Shown: positions 20,406-33,386 of the stretch, piece after piece
How the letters are laid out: each line of letters opens with the position of its first letter
Position numbering within the stretch: position 1 is the stretch's first letter
Assembly: GCA_043228905.1 (NCBI GenBank)
Contig: JBHGNT010000016.1
Coordinates: forward strand, 1,922,001 to 1,986,000
From: Azolla caroliniana
Lineage: Eukaryota; Polypodiophyta
Length of the DNA: 64,000 bases
Direction of reading: 5' to 3'
The notes under the pieces: generated by a model
Seen by the model: the letters and a program-made list of their open reading frames with translations, nothing else
Databases searched by the model: none
What the model was told of the DNA's origin: nothing
Position numbers and translations under genes: made by a program

Positions 20406-23287
20406 ATTCTACACCTCTTCAAAGAATGATGTATTTTGAAGCTGTACAAAAAGGTAAGGACAAGGATATTACATTTTCGACAAAGCTCAACAATTTTCTA
20501 TTGGTATGTGGCCTCTTGATAAGCAAAGGAGCTTTATCTTACCAAAGTTAAGGATTATTCTCATGTACAAATTGAATAAGTTTAGAGATCTCCATTTTTG
20601 CACTTCAAAGGATTTATTGTCCCATTCCTTTGCTTTCTCAAATTGATACAACCACCAAAAAGTCATTGTTTTCTCACGATGAACTCGTTTTCTTATTATG
20701 CAATCAAAGCACACATCAAATTCCTAGATGTTCTAAAAGAAGAACATATCATTCTCTCCTTTTGAAGTAGGACTAATTGCATACTCTTTTTACCACATCA
20801 TCAATGTCTCCATCACTAACCTATTGTCTTTCCACATAACTAGTATCACATGCAATCCTCATTGGTACGTCCAACTTGTGGCCTATGTGGATTACTAGTC
20901 GTAGACGTTTGTGTACTAAAGGATAAATGCCATTGCCTTATATTGGGAGCTCCTTAAAGAGAAAAGGTCCATGGTCTAAGTGAGACACCCTTAATTACAA
21001 ACCCTCTCACATTGTTTCGCATCCTCATAATTATTATAACCATCTTGTTCCTTTTCTAAGCAAGTGGTAAGAATTGCCATCTTGGGGGACGATCTCATTG
21101 AAGTATAAGAGACTTGAGGGAGGTTCACTTACAAGTTTTTTCCTTCAAATATATAAATCAAATTCGTTGTACCAACAAAAGCCTTTCTAAAACAATCCGG
21201 TACAACCTATGTCTAACCCACTTCATATGCAAATCCATCATATTTTAGTATCCACAAACATTCTTTGATGTCAATGGGATACCTCACTAGGTGCTTCTTG
21301 AGAAACACAAGACTCACGTCGACTGTTCTTTAGTGTTGGTGTTAGACATCTATTTCCTTCACTATTCAAGATGTCTTGATATATTGTCTACATAAATTTG
21401 AATTGTGGTTGTATCATCTACTTAGATACATACCAAAAGAGTTAAATGCGGTTGAGTATGCCACAATGGATTAATCTAACTTTGCATTTATTCGAAGACC
21501 ACACACACAAAATAGAAAATCTTTTAATGTCCATGAGGAGGCCAAATTTGACCTGTGGGACCAAATAAACATATAATCTTGTATTTGACTCCTGCCTAAG
21601 AAGAGGGGTTACTAATCTGTCATAAAAACTCTCCGTGTGAAGATAATGCACAGACTTCTTGGTGGGATTGAGTATGACACTTACATTATCACGTTTGTCT
21701 AATAAGTCGTCATACATCTCGTCAATAACCTAATATGTTGAGCATGCAAGAAGTAAGTGATATTCATCCTCCAATAGGTTTTCATTGTATACTTTGCATA
21801 TCTTCATATTATGATGATGATGTCATGATACTCCTTCAACACCTAACTTGTGTGAGAAATTTTAAGGCTCTCAGAGTAGTGTAAAACGTTCATGGGGGTA
21901 GTAACTTGTGGTTGAATATGTTCTAGCATTTTTACCGTGTATTGGGACCAAAGTTGGAAGTTAACATTTGCAATACAATATTCCAATTCTGACATTTTGC
22001 ATCTCGCTACTTCATCCTTAGTGTCTCTATTAATCTAGCCTCAATGATCACATACTACACAACATCAACTCCAATACATCTTTTATTCCCCATCTTTTAA
22101 ACCATTTCATAAGGTCACATGCCCAACCAAATGAGAGGATTTTGCTCTCATTGATTTTTGTACCTTGCATCCTATTTTCCAAGCCTATTTTGGCAATATG
22201 TGATTAGGCATATTCTTTACCTGTATGATATACTTGTATACACTTTGACTGGCTAGTACATCTATAGGTTGAGGATTTTACACCCAATCGACTAGAATGA
22301 CAAGATAGGATGTTGAGGATTTTACCCCCAATTGTCTACATAAGAACAATTTTTTAATTTCCTCTATTTCATTCCATCACTAAGTGAGACAATGCCACCC
22401 CATACTTTCTCCCCAAGAAACAACACTTGGACCACCATCTCAATGCATAACATCCATTTGAGTGTTATTGGTAAAGCTAGTTGAGTTTTTATGTCCCAAG
22501 TTTGGGCATTATTGATTGTGAAAATGTTGTGTACAAGTTGAAGGAATTAATTTAAAGAAGATGCAACTCAAATACCTATTCTTGTGGAAGACTATCCATT
22601 CCTTGAAACCACTTGGGATTCTATAGACTATCTCAAGAATGCACGAGACATTAGAATTCGATACTAGAAGAAGAGACATTGTCATGGCCACTAACAAGGA
22701 TTTGTATGACCATATAGATATCGTTCAAAATATGACAAGGGCTAGATAGGGATAGCAAGGGATTGAGAATCTTGACAAATATATGCTTGTGAGGTGGCAC
22801 ACATAGTCATGCATTGCATATCTAATTGTATAAAAAGGGGATTTCACCCTAGTTGATCACACCCTTTCAATGGGTTTTCATTTAGGAAGCGAACATTTTA
22901 CCTTTTGATGACATAAGATTGTGTTCAACCATGTTAGGTATTGGGGTGTGTAGTACAATTGGAGTACGAGAAATTGGTTCTTGTTTAGTCTTAGTGGAAT
23001 ATCACAACAAACACAAAAATTGAGAGAAATTTTGATTTTGTAACTTACACAACTAGGCTCTATCAAAACCTTATCCTTATAAAACTAAGTCTTACAACAC
23101 CTTATAAGGTTTATCTTGCCATCCTCTCTATTGTATTAGGGACAAGGTTTTCTTGTATTGACATGTTTAATATATAATTGAGAGAGAGAGGGAGAAGAAG
23201 AAAAAGGATGAGAAGTAATAATATAGTATAACATCCAAAAAGACCTCCGAGGCTAGTTAGAAACGTCTCTTATACATCACAAAAGTG
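20406..23287. other. Intergenic DNA without a recognisable gene
   Basis: AT-rich sequence with only short, unsupported open frames (longest about 91 codons, 21442-21717 minus). Nothing resembles a known domain strongly enough to annotate. Confidence 0.45.
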
Positions 23288-23289
23288 TC

Positions 23290-23348
<59 letters not shown>
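23288..23348. repeat. Compound TA/GA microsatellite
   Basis: About ten TA units directly followed by about nineteen GA units. It lies about 400 bp downstream of the Sec14-like gene. Confidence 0.95.
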
Positions 23349-23349
<1 letters not shown>

Positions 23350-23741
23350 ATAGCTCTCTTGTTTCAATAAAGAGATATCATACAACATTTGCAAATGAGG
23401 ATAAAGTAAAGACACCAAAGATTAGGATTTAGTCATGGATGAAATGCATTGTTTTATTACATTTCTTGAACGGTAAGGGCTTCATTATACCCAATAAGAA
23501 ATGCCCATCAACATGCACTTCAAGCTGGGTACACATTTAACCTCCGCTAGCTTGCAAAGAGAATATGACCACCAAACTTAGTGAATATAATCATATAACT
23601 TAATAAAGAACTCGAGACTATTAATACTGGTATATTTTTATTTCTTATACGAGTCTTTATATATACCAGAATGTGAATATATGGCACTGATTCAACTTTC
23701 CAAAATCAATTGAACTTTCGAAATTGCACATGTATGGGTAC

Positions 23742-25408
23742 TCATTCAACTTTCCAAAACGCGGCTGTTTTCAAATCGTCTTCTTCCATTTGTTTGCTGT
23801 TCTTTTCATGATCATATGAAACTGGCCTTTCCCCTCCAAATGATACGTTCAATTTTTCTTTGTCAAAAAGTTCTTCCATTAACCTAAGACTCTCTGGGTT
23901 GGAGTACACAAACTTCACTTTTTGGTAGGTTTTTGGGTCAAGGAAATGTCTCACCACCTATCAAAACAAAAAGTTGGCAATTGGATACACACTTGTTCAC
24001 ATTACATGACTAACAACCTATATCTGATGTCTGTGTATGCGTCTACGTATATAGACCTATATGTATATGTAAGTGTGTGATATGTATATGTACATATACA
24101 TGCCTAATGTCTATGCATACCTACGCATGTAGATGAAAATCTACTGTTACATAGATCTATATGCATACATATGTATGTGTATGTGCAACACACATATATT
24201 TATGTATATATGTACGCACATATAGTATTTGCATGCACACATATGCATGCATGTTCTTTTCCAAGATATCAATGCCATACCTTCCAAAAAGCTTGAAAAA
24301 TCCTTGGAGGATTGTAAAGTATCGCATATGCAAGCCTTTCTGGATAGTGGTTTTGAAGAACATTGGTAGTTTCATAGGTTAATTTTACAGACACAGCCGT
24401 GGTAAATGACCATCCCGTAAAATCAATTAACCAGACCATTTGTTCTTGATCAGGAGGTAAGTTTATAACTGCATTCTCTAATAAGTAAATCAAATGCCGA
24501 ATTTGACCCTCAGGACATTTAGTATTCTGTGGATACAGATAGTAAAACAGATGCACATACAGTCTTTAGTTTCTCATTGGAGACACCAGCAAGTTCATTT
24601 TTGGGGAGAAAACTCCAAAATATCCCTAAATTTTTCTTTATTTCCTCAAATGCACTTGGTCAACACCGAAACGAGCAATGTTTTAGTGAATTAATCCCCT
24701 TTTTGCAGTTATATACTGTGCAATGTGAGCAATAATATGAACAATTTATCCCATTCTTCTCTCTTCCTGAGAACTGACCTAAAGCATTCAAGGAAATAAT
24801 GAAAAATCATTTTGGGGGAGGAGGGCATTAAAAGAACTCAGGGACACTTCAGAGTTCTGCTTTCTTTCTTTCCTTCTTTCTTACCTGGTTTGCTGGCACT
24901 AGCACCAAGACAGTTCTTCCTTGTTTATCGAAAAAATCAGCTCGGTATACTTTCCCTGTTTCGCCTTCTGTTGCTACATCTTTCTAGATAATTTGTGTTG
25001 TTAAACATAATAGTTAGTCTTTTTCATGTATCATGTATAATGTGATGAATACTAGATAATCATACAAAACTTACCCATCGGATCTGTTCTGGTTTGTATG
25101 ATGTTCTCCAAGCAAGAGTGTCTTCGAGCATTTTCTTCGACTTTTGCACATCCCAATTCCGTGCTATAAGGTACCGTCTCAAACAGTCATCCGAACAATA
25201 CTTCCGTGCAATATGATCAGATACTTCTTCACTGATAGATAACCTCAGTTCATTCACCTGTGGTTGTGCATTAAATCCAAGGTCCTTGACTCATGCATGC
25301 ACAAAAAGAGAAGTGTACTCTAATTTTTTTCATTACCTTATGTTGCTCTTCTTCAGGAGTGTAAACATCCAATACATGAGCTTCATGATGCTTACGCCAG
25401 AACATCAT
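23742..25408 (-). CDS. Sec14-like phosphatidylinositol-transfer (CRAL-TRIO) protein, complete five-exon gene
   Basis: Minus-strand exons 25408-25337, 25257-25075, 24983-24885, 24526-24281 and 23957-23742 total 816 nt and give 271 residues. All introns are GT-AG and phase 0. The start is MMFWRKHH. Residues about 30-85 form the CRAL-TRIO N-terminal helical part (CLRRYLIARNWDV.KSKKMLE..L.WR). Residues about 86-240 form the lipid-binding CRAL-TRIO fold (EGETGKVY, IDFTGWS, LQNHYPERLAYAILYNPP, KVKFVY, then FGGE). It resembles the short plant Sec14 proteins that have only this domain, without GOLD or nodulin tails. The family binds and presents phosphatidylinositol and phosphatidylcholine at membranes. 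No signal peptide and no damage are seen. Ligand and membrane are not deducible here. Confidence 0.93.
24000..24260. repeat. Degenerate TATG/TACA repeat in Sec14-like intron 4
   Basis: Most of intron 4 (23958-24280) is an alternating purine-pyrimidine sequence built from TATG, TGTA and CATA words. It is an old, decayed simple repeat. Confidence 0.7.
24611..24856. mobile_element. Miniature inverted-repeat element, copy B, in Sec14-like intron 3
   Basis: 246 bp. The left end AACTCCAAAATATCCCTAAA, followed by TTTTTCTTTATTTCCTCAAATGC, pairs with the right end, whose reverse complement is AACTCTGAAGTGTCCCTGAG followed by TTCTTTTAATGCCC. The inner flank GGTCAACA is shared with copy C (GGTCAACC). 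No coding sequence. Confidence 0.7.
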
Positions 25409-27868
25409 GCCTTCGCAGTTCCAAACTGAACTATGACAACATATCAAAATGTAACTGGGCAAGCATGTGACAGATTTTCAAATGATTCCCAATGTTGTAA
25501 ATTTGTGTATTGTTGATTAATAGAATTCTACATATGTAAATGGCAAAAACAAGTGTAGTCTCCCATGGCCTAGATCCAAGGACCTCTTTGAGAACTTTGA
25601 ATTTTAATTTTTTATATTGACTTGGGTAAATTTCATGTTTTTCACCTGCTTCTATGTCAGCAGCTATGCAATTACATCAGGCGAAAATTTATCCCTTCAC
25701 AATAATGAAGGATCCTGTAACCAAAGTCTTCTTTCCATCTTCTTAGAGCTTACTGACTTTTCCAAATTGGTTATCAGACACTTATTACTTTGATACATAT
25801 CTCTCTTGATCCTTCCATGTTCCCTTCGATTTTCTCTTCCTAAATAAGGACAACTTTACTCAATATATTCCATCTCAAAGAAACACATTTGGGACCACTT
25901 GAAATCATATTTACCCTTTGAAAATTCATTATCTCAACATTATAAGAGTAATGCTAATAAGATCAATTACACCAAATAAGGTTCCAATAGTTCTCCGAAC
26001 AGTAATGGCCAGACTATTGTCATGGGAAGTCTATGAATAAGTAAGAGAGAAGTCTAAAATAACTTTCAGGTTTAGCTTGCCCTTCATGTACTTGTTATGC
26101 ACGACCTCTCATACCATTTCCAGCACTTCTATAGGAGTTTCCATTGGGCATTCAAATAATAAAGAAAAAATAGCCTTCATTGGTCACACGGTAATACATT
26201 TGAGGGCCTTCTTGTACATATTCTTATTCCGTGAAGCAAGAGACTGCAGAGACAAATTTTAAAATGCAAAGAGCCATCATCATCCTCTCATAATGAAGAT
26301 CATACCCAGTAGAATTTCCACCACTTGCTATATACATCTAGTGTAGTGCTGGTCTAGGAGAAGATCAAACAAATGCATCTCTCCGTTACACTGTCTCAAA
26401 TACCGTATGAACAACAAACACCTCTCACATAATCCCTTCCAATCAGAACATGTTTCTTAGATTGACCCACAGATTAAAGCATAATGATGCATTATGTGTC
26501 AAACAGGTAGGCAGTTAAAAGAAAAACAAAAGAATTCATCCACAATAGAGGAAACAAAGCTGTGTTGAAATAAAAATATAGAGAGGAGGAGGACGATGAA
26601 TGTACACAGTTCATTCAAAGTTTTACAAATAAAAAAAAATAAAAAAAAATAAAAAAATAAAAATAAAAAAAAAACCAAAATCAAACCATATCTCAAATAC
26701 ATGCAAAACGAAATATATGCCCAAAAGAAAAAACAAGAGGATGAAGATATATTACCACAAAGGGAGCGCTATTTCAATGGAGAGAGGAAGCCATGGCTCA
26801 GAGACACAGAGAGTAATAGGAGCAAACAAAATATCAGAGATAACTCATATAATCGATCTGCCCTTCTTTTTGTGTCCAACTTTCAAGATCTAAGTCAAAT
26901 TCTATTTCTTTTTCTCTTTCTCTTTCTTTTTCTCGACTTTTACCTTTTTCTTGAAGGAATAGTAGAGAGTATTCCTTTTGGTATCGATCCTCTCATGTGT
27001 GTGATCTTCTGTGTTCAATAGTTTTTCCAATGTTGGCTTTACTAGACTTTTACCCACGAAATTTTATAGGGATGCTTTTTTTCTTTTGCATTTATTGATG
27101 AATTGAGATAAGGGGCAGGACTTTAGGAGAGAGCACCTTGACCTTATATAACTTTCATGGAGAGGGTTTTTTTTTTATAACTATCTGTGCGAACCGAAAC
27201 CAAAAAAGCCTGCATTTTTGGAAGCCCGCCACTCTTAGAGAGTAAATGATCGTAACGATGGATAGGAGATATATTATTGGCATAGATATTTCTCTTAAGA
27301 CTGCCCTTGCGAACCGCGGTATATTCTGAAAATTGTAACCTATGGACCCACCCGCCCCCCCATTAAAAAACCATGATATTTTCCCTAGTGCAATTGCAAC
27401 CATTCCTTTGCTACATAGATAAAAGCATACAAACTAAGGAAGCTACGCCGAAATTTCCATCTTCTCATAGATTCTAGAAATTGTAAATCAACATTCCCCT
27501 CGACACTTTGAGCTCTTATATATATCTCCAAGACGTTTGAATGCTTTCGTGGAGTCTACAAACAAGCAATATACTACTACCCTTTTACCTTCAAAATGAT
27601 GTTTCGATAGATTTTAGTAAGGTTCTTAGAGAATTAAACATGTTATACGGGACAAAAGGTGAAGCTTTTTATTTATTTAAAGAAAACATATCCTTCCATT
27701 AGTTTTAAAAAGCATATCAGCTACAAAATACAAAAATGATTGAAAGGAAGTGATTATCCTTCCCCAACCCGCCTTGTGTAAGACAATAACTAGCCATGAA
27801 TTCTTCGTTTGATAGACTTGATTGAGCCCTTCCTCAATAGTTGAAACATACCATGAATTTGCATATGT
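25409..27868. other. Upstream region of the Sec14-like gene, no further gene
   Basis: The 5' leader of the Sec14-like gene is expected here but its limits are not visible. An A-rich tract (about 26629-26673) and a CTTT-rich tract (about 26901-26932) stand out. Open frames here are low-complexity and unsupported. Confidence 0.45.
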
Positions 27869-28204
27869 TCAAACCAAATCAATCTTCCTCATCATGTTCA
27901 TATTCAACATATCCAGATACCACCTTTGGGTCATCACATGCATCCAATATACCACCACATTTACAATGACCAAGCATCTTCTATTTTCCATATTCAATGT
28001 AAAACTCAAGCAAAGCATTATGGTATAGAGGTCATTTTGTATGCCTCGATCCATGATTCTAGCATGTATGAACATGCCTTCATGTAAAGCCATGTGATCA
28101 ATACCCACCTTAAGGGATCTTAGCCCATCAAACAGTTTATATGCATCTGATAAACTTCCACATGTTGCATACAAATCAACAATGCTTCTAATGAGCATAT
28201 TCAA
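27869..28204 (-). pseudogene. PPR gene relic
   Basis: The minus-strand frame opens with IVDLYATCGSLSDAYKLFDGL, clearly a PPR S/P-type motif, and contains HEGMFIHARIMDRGIQND, the usual end of an L motif. The rest is scrambled. No intact gene surrounds it, so it is a decayed fragment, and it lies next to the copia 1 insertion. Confidence 0.65.
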
Positions 28205-28390
28205 GTCGATACCTAGCTGAGTGATGGCAATATGGATTTCCTTTCCATTCTTTTAACTCAGATGTGTTCGAACATGAAAATCACATCTTGAATGCAAGAT
28301 TTGAAGAACAATGACGCCATCCATCACATAAGAAGAAATAGACTTCTTCCGAATGCATACATAAGAGCATCCCCCCCCCCCACCTATTTT

Positions 28391-28567
28391 TGTTGAGAAT
28401 CGAACTCAACTTCCCATAGAAATAGGTTTATAGTAGAAAGGGCCCTTGCACTAGTTTAGTTGGTATTTAAACCAACCTCTTGTAACTTTGTTATTGTTGG
28501 AAGTAATATATAGTTTTCTCATCTTAAGACTCTCTCTCTCTCTCTCTCTCTATTTCTCATAAGCGCT

Positions 28568-28605
<38 letters not shown>

Positions 28606-28641
28606 CCTACCATTGCATACAATCACTCTCCTTCCTTTACA
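28391..28641 (+). repeat. Copia 1 left (5') LTR
   Basis: 251 bp, TGTTGAGAAT...CTTTACA. It contains a CT run (28529-28551) and a CA run (about 28570-28601). A TATATA stretch near 28507 could serve as a promoter core. Confidence 0.9.
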
Positions 28642-28652
28642 TGGTATCAGAG
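28642..28652 (+). other. Copia 1 primer binding site
   Basis: TGGTATCAGAG directly follows the LTR. It is complementary to the 3' end of initiator methionine tRNA, the standard plant copia primer. Confidence 0.9.
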
Positions 28653-28701
28653 TGTGTGGTTTTCTGATCAAGACTAATCGATTGTGGTGTTCTACATACT
28701 G

Positions 28702-31700
28702 ATGATCAACAAAATCGATCCAAGAAACAAAGAAGAAATCATCATGAATACTCAGATGGGAAGCATTCTTCCTACAAAGAAGCTCGACAGGACAAATTTC
28801 ACATCTTGGGAGTACAAGATGCATCAGTACCTTGTCGGACAAGGATATTGGAGCTATATTGAAGGAGCTCACGAAACGCAACCCAACCCAACACATGCCG
28901 ACTATCCCGTTTGGGAGCAGGCCGCAAGCCATGTGTTGTATTGTCGTGCATCATGTGTACATGATCACATGCTCGACTATATTCAAGAGGCGAAAACGCG
29001 GAAAGAAGCTTGAGGAAATCTCAAGAAGATCTTTGCGGCCAATACGGCTGCCAGTAAGCTTCACCTTCGTCCGGAGTTGAACAATATTCATCAATGGGAC
29101 ATGACAATTGATAGCTATACCTTGAAGATCAAGGAGCTATGTGACGCCCTCGGATCGATCAATGTCATCATCAGTGATGACGAGATGGTGCAAATATGCC
29201 TCGGCGGCGTAGCACCTTGATTTGGCTTGATTAGATCGACCATCCTTGCAAGGGAGAACCCTCCTTCATTTTTCGATCTCCAATCAATATTGTTGGTTGA
29301 GGAAAATCACGCCCAACAAAGGAGCAATGCACCAGAGGGTCATATGCTCTACTCCTAGTCGGATGATAGAAGAAATTTCGGCCGTGGAAATAGAGGTCGA
29401 TTCGGACAAGGCCGTCACGGTCGGCAGACCCAAGAGCGTAACTCCCACCAATGGCAAGAGGATAGGAACAATCCCAGAGAGTTCGGCAGAAGGGGGAGTC
29501 ATCACGCCGGACCAAACAATCGCAATAACCCAATTGAATGCGGATATTGCGGAAAACTCGGACACTACGAAGAGGAGTGCTGAAAGAAGAAGCGAGACTC
29601 ATGAATTATGCATCGAATTCCGATTACAACAATCGTAGCGGAATGTTCACGAATTACGCGTCAAATTCTGAGGACGACGATCGTAGAGGAATGTGATGAG
29701 GCACAAAGCACACTCAATGGCGACACAAGGTGAAACACACGCCCTCAGATAATGTATGGTTCGTTGACTCGGGAGTATCCAATCATATGACATCTCATGA
29801 AGATTGGGTCTGGGAATTATGAAAGCTCGAACGGCCCGGATATGTCGAAACAGGCGATGACATGACTCATTCAATACGGCATATCAGGAACGTCCCATTC
29901 AAAAACGAAGGCAAACAAATCTACCTCAAAAATGTCTTGCATGTCCCAACCATCATGAAAAACCCGGTCTCGGTTGACCAGATTGTCGAACAAGGCATGC
30001 AAGTACGATTCAACATTGACAGATGCTTCATTTAAAAAGACGATCGAGTCGTAGCTCACGGCCGTCGAGAAGGTCAAATGTTCATCCTCAACTCGAGTGA
30101 GGTGAAGTCCGCTATGTTTGCTAATGGCATCAAAGTTGAAACTGACTTGAAACTATGGCACAAGCGAATTGGCCACATCAACCTCCAGAAGCTCCAGAAT
30201 ATGCAATCAAAAGGAGTCGTAATAGGACTCCCGAACTTTATCGCAAAGGAGATTGCAGGTGTATGCGAAGCGTGCTAGTTCGGAAAGCAAAGCCGACATC
30301 CATTCCCAAAGGAGCAGAATGTGAGCAAAGGGATCCTAGATGTTGTACATTCACATGTGTGGGGACCATCCCAGACGACAACATTCAGAGGTTGCCGATA
30401 TTATGTCACATTCATCGACGACTTCTCCAGGCATACCTGGATCTACCCGATGAAGCAGAAGAGTGAAGTGTTCAATCACTTCCAAAGGTTCAAAACCGAA
30501 GTTGAGAAAACCACGGGTCGTCATGTACAATGCCTTTGATCAGATGGAGGCAAGGAATATTTTTTGGATGAGTTTACGGTGTATCTCCGAAAGGAAGGAA
30601 TCCGATGAGAATTCTCATGTTGTCACACACCTCGCAAAATGGCGTAGGCGAGGGAAAGAACTGGCACATGGTAGAGGTTGCACGGGCGATGATGAATGAG
30701 AAAAACCTGTCGAAATCGTCCTGGGCATAAGCGGCAAACACGGACGTATACCTCATGAATAGGTGCACAACCTCAGGAGTACACGACGAACCCCCCATGA
30801 GAAGTTTTTTGGAAAGAAGCCGAACTTTTCACATGTCCGTATTTTCAGCTCAATCGCATACGTGCACATCCCCGACGAGAAGCGACAAAAGCTTGACTCA
30901 AAGTCAGAGAAATGTATCCTCGTAGGATGCTCACTAGAGCAAAAGGGGTACAAGTGTTATAACCCCTCAACTCGAAAATCTTGAGTAAGTTGAGATGTCG
31001 TTTTCAACGAGTCTGCATCCTTGTACGCACCAGAGACGACTTCGACTTTGATTCCGCTCGACCCGGAATTCGCCGAAATAGAGATAGAAGCCGAAGATTG
31101 GCTCACGTGCATGTACGAAGAAAGCCCGATTACGACAAGGCTTAGTGGGCCACAAGAGCCTCCGAGCGTCAATACGGGAGCGCCAATCCCTTACGACTTC
31201 AGCTACAACGATTATATGGCGTACCATTACGCCTTTATGATGAAGGTAGTGTTAATACGGGAGCCGGAAACCCTTCTCGAAGCCGTAAGGGATCTGCGAT
31301 GGGTCAAGGCGATGAATGAAGAAATGCAAGCCCTATGCAAAAACGAGACATGGGATCTCGTTCCTCACACTCCGCACAAGAAAGCGATTGGTTGTCGATG
31401 GATTTACAAAGTGAAACACAATGTTGATGGCTCCATAAATCACTTCAAAGCACGACTCGTTGCTAAAGGATACGCACAAACGCACAGAGTTGACTACGAA
31501 GAGACCTTTGCCCCGGTGACAAAGATGACAATTGTGCGGACCGTGATTGCAATCGCAACAGCAAAAGGGTGGCACCTCCACCAGATGGACGTCAAGAACG
31601 CCTTTCTTCAAGGCGAATTAGAAGAGGTGTACATGATCCAACCACCCGGTTTTGAATCGCGCAATCATCCGAACGTCATGTGCCGACTCAAGAAACCACT

Positions 31701-32818
31701 CTATGGCCTCAAACAAGCACCGTGTGCGTGGCATTTGAAGATCACGCAATATCTTCATCAAATCGGATTTCAAATGTCAAAGTCGGATGATTCTCTGTAC
31801 ATCCGAAACGAGTCAGATAGCCCGATTGTCATCATCCTATACGTGGATGATTTGGTCATCGGAGGAAAGGATATTGCTGAGATTAACAAGGTCAAAACAC
31901 TTCTCTCTGGCAGATTCGAAATGAAAGGTTGCACGGGCTCCATTACTTCTTAGGCATCGAAGTAATTCGAACACCAGTCGGGATAATGATCTCACAACGA
32001 CACTACGTCCTCAACTTACTCAAGTTCGGGATGACGGAGTGCAAACCTGTGTCCACCCCACTTGATCGTAATCTCAAGCTTGATGTTGATTCTGGCACAA
32101 CCGAGTGTGAGCCAACTCAGTATCGTCAATTGATCGACAACCTCATCTACCTAACCATTACGCAACCCGACCTCAGCTATTCGGTCAGCCTACTTACTAC
32201 TTAGCCAATTCATGCAGAATCCGCGAAACCTTCATCTTGATTGCGCTAAGAGGGTACTTCGGTATGCTAGTGGTACGATGGATTATGACATCAGATACAG
32301 GTCAAATATGATAATTTGACTTGAAGGGTACACAAACACGTACTGGGCAGGTTATAAAGCGGATAGATGGTCAACATTAGGATTTATCTTCTCTCTCGGC
32401 AGCAGAGCAATCTCATGGAGTAGCAAGAAGCAATCGACAGTCACACTGTCGAGCACGGAGGCCGGAACACAGGGACGCGGCGGTTGCCGTGTGCGAAGCC
32501 TTATGGCTCAAGCATATATTGAAGGATCTGGGCGTACCCATCAAGGATCCGATTCATCTATACTGCGACAACATGGGCAGTATCTACCTAGCACGGAACC
32601 CCGTATTCCACCCATGGACTAAGCATTTCGAAGTGCACTACCACTTCATCTCCAAACACAAGCAAGCCGGAGATATAGACTTACATCACATAATCACGAA
32701 TCTATAGGTAGCCGACATTTTCACAAAAGCCTTGGGTATCGACAAGTTCCGGCAGTTCGCGGCGAACCTTGGCCTATCTATTCCCGACCAGCTGAGCTTG
32801 AGGGGGAGTACAGAATAG
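28702..32818 (+). pseudogene. Copia 1 gag-pol polyprotein (broken)
   Basis: Gag starts at ATG 28702 (LDRTNFTSWEYKM). A CCHC knuckle CGYCGKLGHYEEEC is at about 29543-29584, and the protease DSG at about 29767. GAG-pre-integrase and integrase lie at about 30140-30720 (WHKRIGHINL, FIDDFSRHTW). RT is at about 31260-31960 (MDVKNAFLQGEL, YVDDLVIGG). RNase H is at about 32390-32710 (SSTEA, YCDNMGSIYLARN). Breaks include stops at about 29010, 29217, 29582, 30277, 30538, 30606 and 32705, and frameshifts near 31935 and 32200. Several are CAG-to-TAG or CGA-to-TGA type. Confidence 0.9.
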
Positions 32819-32948
32819 TGAACCGATCAATTGATCGAAGCTGAACAATGAGTACGCAACCGAAAAACCGAACAATCGAAGTTTGATGCATTCCAAAGAT
32901 CGATCTGAAACAATTTTTCGATATCCCGAAGTTGTGTTTGAAGGGATG

Positions 32949-33098
32949 TGTTGAGAATCAAACTCAACTTCCCATAGAAATAGGTTTATATTAGAAAGGG
33001 CCCTTGCTCTAGTTTAGTTGGTATTTAACAACCTCTTGTAACTTTGCTCTTGGAAGTAATATATAGTTTTCTCATCTTAAGACTCTCTCTCTCTCTCT
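32949..33098 (+). repeat. Copia 1 right LTR, proximal part
   Basis: Matches 28391-28550 closely (TGTTGAGAATCAAACTCAAC and onward) and stops within the CT microsatellite, where LINE-B begins. Confidence 0.9.
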
Positions 33099-33101
33099 AG
33101 C

Positions 33102-33380
33102 ATGCATTATGGGATGTCAGATGTGAATGTATATGGGGCACACCGAGTTGGGAAACATGGTGTTAGTCGCTCCGGAGAAAGGCCTATTGTATGCACAATG
33201 ACAGATGATACAAAGCGGCGGATCATACTCGAAAATAGTTGGGTGAACCTCAAAGGTACACAATGCTTTGTGAGTGAAGATCGTACTATCTCACAACAAA
33301 ATGCTCGTCGTAAAGCATATGAAGAAAGATTGAAAAACAAGGTTAAGGATGTGCCTAAAGATGGAAATGTAGGCAAATAG
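33102..33380 (+). pseudogene. LINE-B ORF1 remnant (3' part)
   Basis: 92 codons (HRVGKHGVSRSGERPIVCTM...RRIILENSW...VSEDRTISQQNARRKAYEERL) resembling the C-terminal RNA-binding part of LINE ORF1 proteins. The 5' part was lost by truncation. It ends with TAG at 33378, and the next frame is in the same phase. Confidence 0.6.
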
Positions 33381-33386
33381 GGACAC

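Noticed and set aside
20033-20449. 138-codon minus-strand frame
   Set aside because: Antisense to the LINE-A 3' fragment, which has independent support from the copy at 48.5 kb.
21442-21717. Minus-strand frame with a faint likeness to a DYW domain (HTES, GLVTP-like spacing)
   Set aside because: The cysteine and histidine pattern is missing and no PPR motif adjoins; similarity is too weak.
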